From contig CALNXK010000038.1 of the NCBI GenBank assembly GCA_942486035.1, positions 1,369,501 to 1,433,500 of the forward strand: a DNA stretch of 64,000 nucleotides, read 5' to 3'. This document shows, in pieces, positions 21,228 to 31,116 of this stretch (positions within the stretch are counted from its first letter, which is position 1; each line of letters starts with the position of its first letter). The position numbers and the translations under genes were made by a program. Below the pieces are notes generated by a model. It searched no databases, was not told the DNA's origin, and saw only the letters and a list, made by a program, of their open reading frames with translations. The stretch is from Porites lobata. Lineage: Eukaryota; Cnidaria; Anthozoa; Scleractinia; Poritidae.

Positions 21228-24200
21228 ATGTTTCGTGGTAGTGCAATCAAATACGTCATTTTTCTCAGTGTTCTCCTCGGAATTGTAATTCTAACGAAAG
21301 TTCTTCAAAGTGTTATTGAAAAAGCGAATATTAAAAGTAAGTGGTGGTGCATTTTTTACCTAGTATATTTTTTCTTTATTATCAGAGATTCGAGTAAATG
21401 AGTAATAAACGTAAACTTGATTGAGTAAATACCTGTTATTAGGTATTTTTCATCTGTTTTAAGTTAATATATATACAACAAAACATTTCAAGAAGGCGAT
21501 TAGAATATAAAACAAATCATATATGAACACTTCACTGTGGATGCGAATTTTAATTAAGAAATGGTCACGCATTTTGACGCTTGTGTTAATTAAGGTATTT
21601 CAAATGAAATAAGTTAGGGCCTGTTTACATGGAGGTGGGGGACCCCAGGTAGGTGAGGTAACCCGCTTTGGTGGGTAACCCGCCTGTCCACATAATCTCT
21701 CATTTTAATTTGATCACGTTTACTTGATAGGTGGGGTGACCCGCCGCATGTTACCTCACCTATCTGGGGTCCCCCATCTCCATGTAAACAGGCCCTTCAC
21801 GAAAGTTGAATATAACGAGAAGATGCTCAAAAGAAACAAAACCTGTTGAGACAACAGCAACAATTTTTTTGAGCGAAGGAATCTAGCAACTTTGTTCGAG
21901 CGTTTTTCACAGTTTTAGTTATACCGTCAGATCCTGATCCGATAAAATAATGCTTTTTCTTATCAATCAAGAGTGTATCGAGAAATTGGGGCAAAAATAA
22001 TGGAAAAAAGGTCCCGGAGATTATCATTAAACTCAGGAGCCCATCAAATTGATGGGCTCCTGCTAAACTTAATTAATGGCGCGAAAATAAACATTAACAC
22101 CCTGCAAATTAACGCGAAGTTTTGAAATTCGCGTTTATTCCTTGAAGCGTCAACTTCTTTCACTTCAGGTTTAACCCTCGGACGTAAACGTAAATTCATA
22201 CCCCCAACGGGAGGGGGGAAGGGTGATGGATGGAACCCCTCCCCAGAGTTTTTGATAGTGTTTGAGTTTTGACACTGTTCTTTCGATCTTCTTCTCTTTC
22301 ATCTTGGATTTTACCAAGATTTAGAAATCAGGTTAAAACCGCGAGAGGTGGTAATTTTTTGTGCTTGACATGAAAAATAACACATAAATAAGCACTTTGC
22401 ATGATTTTAGCCACAAGATTTACCTACATTGCTGAAAAAAAGTTGAAAAACAGGTATTTTCACTCAAAAATGGCTTGAACTACTTATGACGTCATATCTC
22501 GTAACCATATAAACTGACCATCACTTAACTTGTTTCAAAATGCGCGCGAGAGATAAACGAACAGCTGCTGAAAACGTCAGGTGCAAATGTTTTATCGTCT
22601 AGGAAAAAAAACTCAGAAAAACCTCAGAGGGGGGTGGCAGCCACCCTCCTCTCCCCTGTACGTCCGAGGGTTAAGAAACAATTCACTCGTTAAGGGAAAG
22701 AACATGAGACCCGCCGGACTTAGGAGAGCAGTGGAAAATGAAGCCTGATATCAAGGCTCGTGATGCATTATCTACTTTTATTCGAGTTTGATAGGTAGTC
22801 TAACTGTTTTTTTTACATTTTTTTTTCTCATCAGCTTCATATTTTAGTCAATATAATGGTCGACTGGTTAGAAAACTTCCCGGAATTACTACCCTCCCTG
22901 TTCCCTCTCAAATGGAAAATAACAATTCAAAGGATCAGTTTCTTTCATCTAGTGAAACTGCAATTTATGAACAACAACTACTTCAGGAAAAACTCCAAGC
23001 AAAAGTAATAGAACTACAAGAAAAACTAGCCATGCAAAATTCTGGATGGGATCCTAAGCTGCCGACAATTTTTGCCATTACTCCTACCTATAGGAGATTT
23101 TTACAAAAAGCTGAGTTAACGCGCACGGCCCAGACTTTAAAACATGTTAAAAATCTACACTGGATTGTCGTGGAGGACTCGCACGAAAAAACAAATCTGG
23201 TTAAACGGCTTTTAAATCATTTTGGCATCAGATATACTCATCTTAACGTACGGACACCGGTGGAAATGAGGATTGGGCGAAATAAGCCACGGTGGACTAA
23301 GTCGAGAGGTACAGAACAACGTAATGTGGGATTAGAATGGATACGTGACAATATTAAGCCCAATGAAACAAAAGGAGTGGTGTACTTTGCTGATGACGAT
23401 AATACTTACGACATAAGATTATTTGATGAGGTAACAATATTTTCTTCTTTTATCAGTTTTTGTCTCCTTGGCATTTTTATCATGTTTGCTCAATGAAAAC
23501 TTTTCAGAGTAGCTTCACCCTATCAAAGGGAATCCACGACGTTCTTCTATTCCGGATTCCAAATACTTGCATGTCCAGTGTCTGTCAGGGAAAGTTGGAT
23601 TCTGGATTCCAGTCGTTGGTAGGATTTCGGATTCCTAGAGCTGTATTCCGGATTCCAAGGCCAAAGATCCCGGATTCCACAAGGAAAAATTTCCCGGATT
23701 CCCTGACAGGGGAAACTTGCCTCAGAAGCAATCTTCGTGGAGAAAACCTTGAAATAAATTTGTGGCGTTAGACATCAAAATGCGAAGGTTATTTCAAGTG
23801 GATGGCTTTGGAGTTTGTTTACTAGCACTTTACATTGTAAAAGTCTTCTTCTAAACTGATTGCGTTACTATTGAACAACATGTTTTTGAATTAACGCTGC
23901 CCAGCTCTATTGGCAGGATATTTGTGTCCTGTTGATGTCTTGCAACACTAATTCTTCCGACAGTATCAGCCTTCTTTGTAATGTGAGAATTTAGTTTTAA
24001 GTATTTCGATCTATTATAGATCCTAGTAGCCATACCAACATCATTTTCGCTCGCAAGACTTATTCCTTTGACCAATTCATAGTCTTAGGTGCTAAGTGTC
24101 GGCGCTCCTTCCTCTGACTCCTCTGTAGTCATCGCTTTAAAGTTAAAAACCTACTGAAAACATTGCTAATAACAGACCTTACTGAATTATTTCATCTTCA

Positions 24201-25483
24201 TTAGATGCGGACGATTAACACCGTTGGGGTGTGGCCAGTGGCATTTACAGGGGCAGCTAGATGGGCGGGTCCCATCTGCGAAAACGGTCATGTGACTGGC
24301 TTTCATACCAACTGGAAACCATTCAGAACATTTCCTGTTGATATGTCGGCGTTTGCAGTAAGCTTGAAAAAGCTGCTGGTAGAAAGACCTGAGGCTCGAT
24401 TTGATCCTGATATCAAGCCAGGATTCCTGGAGACTTCATTTCTAGAACAGATTACCACTATGGACGAGTTGGAACCTAAGGCAAGCAACTGTATGAAGGT
24501 ATGTAGTCAGTGTAATAATCCCGCTCGTCCCCTGAGATTCTCCCATGAAAGGTATGGGGTTGTTCGTCGTCGTTTATTGAAATACAGTCAAATCCCGTTA
24601 CTGAGGGGGCCATAGAAAGTGTCGGCCGTATTAAGCGGGTTGAATTTAGAGAAAATATAAAGGCTTTAGCTTTCTCTCTCCAGCGACAAAGATAACTGTC
24701 CGTGGGGTTTGGAGGTAATATAGTTTTATCAGTTTACTTAGGATAATCAGGACGAAAAGGTTAGTCATATTTTTTCATACACTGGGATCACTTGGCGTTA
24801 TACGTAAAGAAAGATTTTTTTAAAAATTAATAAAGTTTAAACAGAAACAAGAAACAATGAAAATAACTACCTTCGTACTTTGCGGTACATGCTTTCTTTT
24901 CCTCAAGCCTAAGACACGCACTCTCACATTAGTCTGCGTGCTTTCGATTCTAATTTTCCACGAGCATACTTATCCTAAACTCCAATATTCGTCCAATTTC
25001 GCTGAACAACAGTCGAAGGTCGTGGTTTTGTCACATTCATTCATTCCAAACCTTCCCCTGTTTTAAGCCCCCGTACTTTTTGGAAATTGGCGTGATGCAA
25101 ATAACATTGTAGATAGGGTAACAAGATGAGTGACAAATCTGATGGGGAGTACATTGTAGCTCTCCGCTTGCCAAACAACCTTTGAGCTTGAGTATGAATG
25201 CAAAGTTGTCATGTGAATCAGAAGCAACCGATAATGAAACGAACAGAGTCTCAAGAGATGCCCCAATTTCAATTGCAATCAACTCAAGAGCATTCAAACT
25301 CCAGCATTGTATCCCTTCCTTTGTTATATTTCTGTTGTATGGTGACTTGTTTTTGCAACGTTTCACTTGTTGTTTTAGGTATACGTGTGGCATACAAGAA
25401 CCGAAACACCAGTTATCAACATCAATGGAGAAAAACAGCTCATTAAACGGGGAAAACCCTCAAATCCTGACGTGGAAACATAA
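21228..25483 (+). CDS. B3GAT3-like: GT43 beta-1,3-glucuronosyltransferase (paralog 2)
   Basis: Four coding exons: 21228-21336, 22835-23430, 24205-24498 and 25379-25483, GT-AG, phases 1, 0, 0, giving 367 residues. An N-terminal TM anchor at about residues 8-23 is followed by a Gln/Glu-rich stem and the GT43 domain. Landmarks: TIFAITPTYRR, LHWIVVEDS, THLNVRTP, RGTEQRNVGLEWIRDN, the DDD motif at residues 223-225 in YFADDDNTYD, VGVWPVAFTG, FPVDMSAFAV, FLETSFLEQ at the catalytic-Glu position, and the C-terminal VYVWHTRTETP. It is predicted to be a Golgi enzyme transferring GlcA from UDP-GlcA to galactose. It diverges from the gene at 9940-13304 and shares its intron positions and the lengths of exons 3 (294 bp) and 4 (105 bp), so they are duplicates. 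The ATG lies immediately after an acceptor-like TTGCAG, so a 5' UTR intron is likely. Confidence 0.93.
21617..21795. mobile_element. Palindromic MITE with GGGCCTGTTTACATGGA ends
   Basis: The left arm GGGCCTGTTTACATGGAGGT and the right arm near 21750-21795 are long inverted repeats, including GGTGAGGTAAC/GTTACCTCACC inside. About 179 bp within intron 1 of the second GT43 gene. Flanks TTA/TTC are a possible imperfect 3-bp duplication, as in PIF/Harbinger-type elements. Confidence 0.75.
23505..23725. repeat. GGATTCC-rich repeat block
   Basis: The motif (C)CGGATTCC or close variants recurs about nine times in intron 2 of the second GT43 gene, at irregular spacing. Probably a dispersed non-coding repeat rather than a simple tandem array. 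Confidence 0.6.
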
Positions 25484-28045
25484 CTAATCACTTTCACGTG
25501 AATTCTTCCCTCCATTATCATACTTACTACAGTCTTAATTAATACCTAATAATGCATAAAATTTCTTAACTGAGGATTTTCCGTCATTACTGTGGCGGGT
25601 TCTCTTCCATCATACAGAGACTAAGAATCATGTTAACAGTTGATAGAAGTTTTGAAGCTAGATATAGGACCGCTGGATAAATAAATTCTTGGTTCCTTTG
25701 AGGCACCAAGGTCTGTTATTAAGGTCTGTTATAACTGCACCAACCTCGTTCCCAGGGTTCTTTCCTACCCGCCCTCCGTAGGTCGGGTAGGAGAGAACCC
25801 TGGGAAAGAGGTTGTAACTGCACCTCTAATAGACAACAGCTGCAGTGAGTCAAAACAAAGATATTTGCCAAACTTAGTTTAATTCAGCCTCCACCAATAG
25901 CCTTTCCCTTGGAATGGGAGGGAAACTGGCATTGAATATTAATTTTGTTTTTTTATCGAAAAAGCCTTTTTCTAGTTAAGATATATGTTGCTGTTTAAAA
26001 GGAAATAAATGAACGCATTGATTGGTAACAGAGATACGGATGCGCTAGAACAGTCATCAACTCAATATGAGACAGTTACGTTTGGAGTGAAAAACAGATA
26101 GAAAGTTAACCCCTGCCTAGCAGTAGTTTCCATTTCCTTTTAGCCTAGCTGAAGAAGCGCAGGGGACTGGCGCGAGGGCATGGAGTAAAAAGGAGCAGAC
26201 CCCCCCCCAAAAAAAAAAAAAAAAAAAATAAAGGGGGGGGGAGTTTGTGGGGGGGGGTGAGTGGGGGGCTATCACGAGATCTTCCAAAACAAAAAGGGAA
26301 GAAGGACCGTCTGATAGCAGGTTAGGGAGGGGCTGGAGTCTGGAAAGGAAAGGGAACTTTATGGCCGACATCACTTCTCAAAATGGCTTAACGCGATAGC
26401 AAAGGTTTTCAGTCATCTAAAACTGAGTTATAAGGTAAAAACCCTAGTTTTCTCACCAATCAAATTGCGCATTTTGCTGGGCTTACCTTGAAGTAAGTAT
26501 TTGACTATGGAAAGCAATGACCACACGACACACCTCGGTGTAGTGAAAGATATGACCAGTAACTTAAGAATGCGCTAGCCGACGGCGTTTCGAGGTCTCA
26601 CAGTTGTGGTATCACTTTACTCTCTGGAACCTTAAAATACTCTACGATTTTTTTATGGCGCGACGTCCCATTTGCACAAATCAGTCCCCTTTTAAAGCCT
26701 GTAGAGAGGTTACTATTTGTACGAAAAACTTCAGTGGAAGTTTACCGATAAATGGTACTGACTTTTTTTAGGCGAGTTTCGTATTCTCGGGCGGCCTAGG
26801 ACGACCGCTTGTTTTTGCGCAAAAGCGAGGCTAATGCTGGTCACTTCTCACTAAGAAGACAATCAAACATGAGAAAACTGCGGCTGAGTTGGCGAAAAAA
26901 GGAAAATTTGAAACGTTGAAAGGTTTTGAAGGTCTCAAAACTTACTTACAGACTTGAGAAATCATTGTTTTAAACAGCAAAAGGAAAATCAGCTCGTTAT
27001 CGCTAAGAAAAACGACGAGCATAACCAGAAATTGACCGAAATAGTGGTCGGTGACTGAGTTCAATAAAAATGCGAATAGAAGATGCTTTCAAAATCCTTA
27101 AACAAGGTAATAGCCTGAAGCCATTTTATTGTTATTATTTACAAATTATTTGAATTGCAATCAGCATGTCAGGTTGCATTTTTTCGCAATCTTTCCGAAA
27201 TATTCAAAATAGTTAGTTCGTACCTACGTTCGTGGCCACCAACCCGCTTGTTTCTTAAATTTCTTCTTGAAAATTTGATTACGGGTTATTAACATAGTGG
27301 TACTTAACTCACAGTCACGCAGAACTCGTGTTTGATTTATAAGTACAGCAAGTTAAAAAGGCAGGATTTTAACAGGATATGACGTTATTTTACTCGCCGT
27401 TAATAGGAAACAACTGACCATAGCTTATCGAATAATAGTTGAGCAGTTTTTGGAACTATTGTTGTAGCATCAACAAAAAAAGAGGTCCATGTACTGATAT
27501 CTTAAGGCTTTCTGCAGAGTTAAACGCCAGCTAAACAAGTACTTCTCTGAAGTCGTAAAAGGAGTAATGTAGGCAAATACTTAGCTCTGAAAATGCCAAC
27601 TTTGTAACGAGTTAAAAGTGGCTTTGAATTCGCCTTAGTGGTTCGGTTGACAAATGAAAACTTTCAGTGATTCAGTAAATTGACTCAGGGGCGGTGGCCT
27701 CGGGGACTAAGGATGGCGCCTGTCAGGGGTGATTTATTTTTAACTTATATAGTGGTGAAAAGGGTATGAAGAAGAAGAAGAAGAATTTCTACATAACGTT
27801 GCCCTCCAAAAAAAAAAATCTCGTACAGGCTGACTGAACCATAATAAATTCTTGAAAGTAAAAATTGGTTCATCAATTTAGTAATTGTCTGTTTCTTTTT
27901 CAAAATTGGCCTCGAAAGGGTAAAATTCAGAAAATTGGCTTTAAAGATTGAACACGGATTTTTTAACTACATTTAGTCTTTTACCATGGATAATGTTATC
28001 CTTGGTTTATTGAAAGGCGCGGAAATTAACGCTTACAAAAATTAA
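25484..28045. other. Gene-free interval between paralog 2 and the 28-kb element
   Basis: Holds the foldback element at 25741-25814, a homopolymer-rich C/A/G stretch at 26200-26255 and a short GAA repeat near 27765. No supported gene seen. Confidence 0.6.
25741..25814. mobile_element. Foldback miniature element with perfect 9-bp duplication
   Basis: The arms CAACCTCGTTCCCAGGG and CCCTGGGAAAGAGGTTG continue inward (TTCTTTCCTACCCG/CGGGTAGGAGAGAA), leaving a short loop; total 74 bp. It is flanked by perfect direct repeats TAACTGCAC at 25732-25740 and 25815-25823. Confidence 0.85.
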
Positions 28046-28863
28046 GGGACTGTGCAATAATTGTCAGGAGGGGGGGCCTAAAACCAGAGGGGGGGCATTA
28101 CATAAAATTGCTCCCAAGATAGGGGGGGCTCAAAGTAAAATCACTCATTTGACGGAGGGGGAGCCTTAAGTTTAATTCGAAACGTAAATAAAATTAAACG
28201 CAATAAAAGGTTCTCAATACAGGCATCATGATAGACTGTAACAAATACCAACAAAGCAAAAATCATGAACTTGTTTTTCAGCTTCCCCCATAAAACAATG
28301 GGAATCAAACAGATCTCGTAGACAAGCTTTGTCGGTTTTTGATGTGACAAAAAGTAATGTTTCTTCATCGACTGAATCGATTTGCAGAATTCCATATATA
28401 TGTGGCTCATAACAAAGTTCAACAGGCTCTCCTCCCAAGGATCTAAATATAATGCAAGCTCTGTTTCGTCTGTTATTTGAAGCGTTCAATCAGCTGTTCT
28501 TTGATTTTTTTCTCTGCTCCTTTCTCTTTCTGGCTTCAGAAATTTTAGATTTTGAGCCAATGTGGTAAGCACCCCGGTACTTAGCAAATGCTTTGTCTAA
28601 ATGTTCAATCAAGCGATCAACATCCTTCTCGATACTAGATGTTACATAATAACGTTTGTCATTATCGAAGCTGTGATGGCAGCTCAATCCAGTTTTGAGT
28701 TTACCAGTGTGATGGGGGGCGGGGGTGGGGGGCGACGTTATTTTTAACATAACAGAGGGGGTTTGAACTAATTTTTTGTTTTGGAGGGGGGTACTGTCTA
28801 AGTTTTTGCTAGATAACTCTAGTTTTTGAGCCCCCCCGCTCCTGATAATTATTGCACAGTCCC
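28046..28863. mobile_element. TIR element with TAA duplication and internal reading frame
   Basis: Left GGGACTGTGCAATAATTGTC and right end 28830-28863 are inverted repeats of about 33 bp with few mismatches. Both flanks carry TAA (28043-28045 and 28864-28866), a 3-bp duplication compatible with PIF/Harbinger-like transposition (TWA target). Subterminal regions are packed with G runs of 5-8 (plus strand). The interior holds a minus-strand reading frame interrupted by one stop. No DDE transposase was recognised, so it is probably non-autonomous. Confidence 0.75.
28226..28750 (-). pseudogene. Interrupted reading frame of unknown family inside the TIR element
   Basis: On the minus strand one frame is open from 28750 to 28226 apart from a single TGA at 28492-28490. 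Before the stop there is an acidic/helical part (SSIEKDVDRLIEHLDKAF) and a Lys/Arg-rich stretch (EARKRKEQRKKSKN). After it come CIIFRSLGGEPVELCYE and KTDKACLRDLFDSHCF. Frame retention across the stop suggests a once-continuous protein of about 170 residues. I do not recognise the family. It could be a captured host exon or a remnant of the element's own second protein. Confidence 0.45.
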
Positions 28864-29199
28864 TAATTGTTCCTTTTTACTGTCCTTAAGAAGCTTGGGT
28901 GTCCTGTGGTTGAGCCGTGAGGGACTAGTTTGCCGGAAGAAGTGAATATGGCGGTCGCGAATCTGTTCTTTGTCTTCAAATGTACTGGCGCAATATAGTT
29001 GACGAAAAAAGGTAGAAACACTCATTTAAAAGCTGCATCGTCGTTCTGATTACTTAAAGTACTTATCGTACTCTCTCTAGTAACTTTTATTTGGATGTAA
29101 ACGTGTCTTTTGGGCAACTAAATGCTACCCGAGACTGTTTGTCGAAGAAGTGGATAGTTTTCTTTTCGTATGCCGATACTTAAGAAGTTCATTTGTACC

Positions 29200-31116
29200 A
29201 TGGATGGCCAGTCGTGGAGAGAAATGCTCAACCCAAAGCCTAAAGTTTACGAAGCTGCTCGTGATGGTGCTGTTATTCTACTAAGTAATGTTCTTGAAAA
29301 AATGTCGATCAGCGAAAGAAGTTCTGCTTTGGAAACGAAAACGAAAGATGGCGATCAAGTCACCACTCCTATTATAATTGCTGCCCGTAATGGAAATCTA
29401 GAATCGGTAAAAATGCTTCTCAGATACAAAGCAGACATCGAATCTCGTGGAACAGTGAAAGTTGATGATCAAGTAATTGAAGGTTGTACCCCTCTCTGGG
29501 CCGCGGCAGCCACGGGACATCTGGATGTCGTCAAGTTGTTAATTGCCCAAAACGCGGATGTAGACGGAAGAACGCTGACGAATTCGACGCCCTTGAGGGC
29601 GGCCGCTTACGATGGACGTCTAGACATTGTTAGCTGTTTGGTTGAAAATGAGGCTGATGTGAATGCGCGGAACAACTTTGAAAACACTCCTCTGATGGTA
29701 GCTTGCTATAATGGGCATATGATAGTGGTTAATTATCTGATCAAGTTTGGGGCTGACATGGATTTACAAGACAAGCAAGGCAATACTGTACTTCATTATG
29801 CCGTTGAAAGAGGTCATTTTGAGATTGCCAATAAGCTTTTAGCTTTGGGAGCATCGCAACTGCCAAATGTTCAACGTTTGACACCACTTCTCTTGGCCAG
29901 TAATGACTGTAAGATTGAAATGGTTGAATATTTCATCAAAAGACCTGAGTGTACAAAGGAACAAAGAATTGAAGGTTTGGAGCTTCTTGGTGGTACCATT
30001 GCCAATGAACCAGATGTCTATGATGTTGAGAAAGCATTTTCTTACATGAAACGTGGAATGGAAGAGAGATTTACAGAACCTTCCCACCCATCGCTTAAAA
30101 AGCAAATGGAACCACTAGAAGTTTACCAGAACAGAAAGGAAAGTCAAAATTTGCCAGAGCTTGCCTTAATTGAGGGCAATGACCATGCAATTCACATGGA
30201 GGGTCTAATAATCAGGGAAAGAATCCTTGGAACAGATAATACAGAACTCCGTTTCCCCATTAGGTACCGTGGTGCTGTTTTTGCTGACTCTGGCAATTTT
30301 GATCTTTGCATTGGTTTGTGGGGACATGCGATGGAAATTGGCCAGCGATGCAATCAACCAATCACAGATGATCTCAAGATATTTGCAGACTTTTTTTGCC
30401 ACATGGTGCAGAGACATTGTCTTCCAAAGCAGAGGTACATCGAAGAAGTGTTTGAAAGAGCCATTAGTGAATATGAAAGACTGACAGAGAAAGTGCAATC
30501 CAAGAAGCTTAAAGGTGAACATGAGGCTAAAGTACTGAAAGATGAGCAAGAGTATGTAGTGTATCGTGCACTCTATCTCTTGACAATATTCGCCAAGGTA
30601 CAGGATTCAAAAAATCAAGAAAGGTCTCGCGTTTTTGATCTGATTGAGAAGTTCCTTCATTTGAACCCGCGCACTCATGAAGGCAACACTATGCTCCACT
30701 TGGCTGTCTGGTGTAATACCCCAACCGAGGAACACTATGTACGAGATGTGTGTAAATTTCCTTGTGTTGAGACCATGAAGCTCATTATAAAAGCTGGTGG
30801 CAATGTCAATGCAGTAAATAACAAGGGTAACACCCCTCTACACTTAGCAGTGGCTTATAAACCTGCGACTGGAGGTCTGCAAGTGCTGAGAGATGTCTCA
30901 GAGGCACTGTTAGATGGTGGGGTACATGAGGATCTTGTAAACAGTGATGGAAAAACAGCCATGGATGTTGCAGAAACAGATGAAGCCAGAAGAGTTCTTT
31001 CTGCGAAAAGCCGGCTGGAGTTAAAATGCATTGCTGCTAGAGCTGTCAGAAAATTTGGCCTGTCCTACTTTGGCGTTGTTCCAAAGACTGTTGAAAAGTT
31101 TATTAGCTTACACTAA
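29200..31116 (+). CDS. FEM1: FEM1-family ankyrin-repeat CRL2 substrate receptor, single exon
   Basis: An uninterrupted frame of 638 codons from the ATG at 29200 (ACCATGG, a strong initiation context). An in-frame upstream ATG at 29170 would add 10 residues, but its context is weak. The N-terminal third has about seven ankyrin repeats, with TPLWAAAATGHLDVVKLLI and NSTPLRAAAYDGRLDIVSCL typical. The middle holds FEM1-specific segments: LELLGGTIANE, HMEGLIIRERILGTDN and FPIRYRGAVFADSG. Two or three more ankyrin repeats follow (GNTMLHLAVWCNTP, GNTPLHLAVAY), and near the C-terminus LELKCIAARAV matches the VHL/BC-box region that binds elongin. Human FEM1 proteins are about 620-670 residues, so it looks full length. 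The family recruits proteins with C-terminal degrons to the CUL2 ubiquitin ligase. Paralog (A/B/C) is not assigned. Absence of coding introns could be ancestral or reflect retroposition. Confidence 0.95.
   Translation: MDGQSWREMLNPKPKVYEAARDGAVILLSNVLEKMSISERSSALETKTKDGDQVTTPIIIAARNGNLESVKMLLRYKADIESRGTVKVDDQVIEGCTPLWAAAATGHLDVVKLLIAQNADVDGRTLTNSTPLRAAAYDGRLDIVSCLVENEADVNARNNFENTPLMVACYNGHMIVVNYLIKFGADMDLQDKQGNTVLHYAVERGHFEIANKLLALGASQLPNVQRLTPLLLASNDCKIEMVEYFIKRPECTKEQRIEGLELLGGTIANEPDVYDVEKAFSYMKRGMEERFTEPSHPSLKKQMEPLEVYQNRKESQNLPELALIEGNDHAIHMEGLIIRERILGTDNTELRFPIRYRGAVFADSGNFDLCIGLWGHAMEIGQRCNQPITDDLKIFADFFCHMVQRHCLPKQRYIEEVFERAISEYERLTEKVQSKKLKGEHEAKVLKDEQEYVVYRALYLLTIFAKVQDSKNQERSRVFDLIEKFLHLNPRTHEGNTMLHLAVWCNTPTEEHYVRDVCKFPCVETMKLIIKAGGNVNAVNNKGNTPLHLAVAYKPATGGLQVLRDVSEALLDGGVHEDLVNSDGKTAMDVAETDEARRVLSAKSRLELKCIAARAVRKFGLSYFGVVPKTVEKFISLH

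Noticed and set aside
29839..30549. Open frames antisense to FEM1
   Set aside because: Shadows of the FEM1 coding sequence; no motif, no separate splice or promoter signal.
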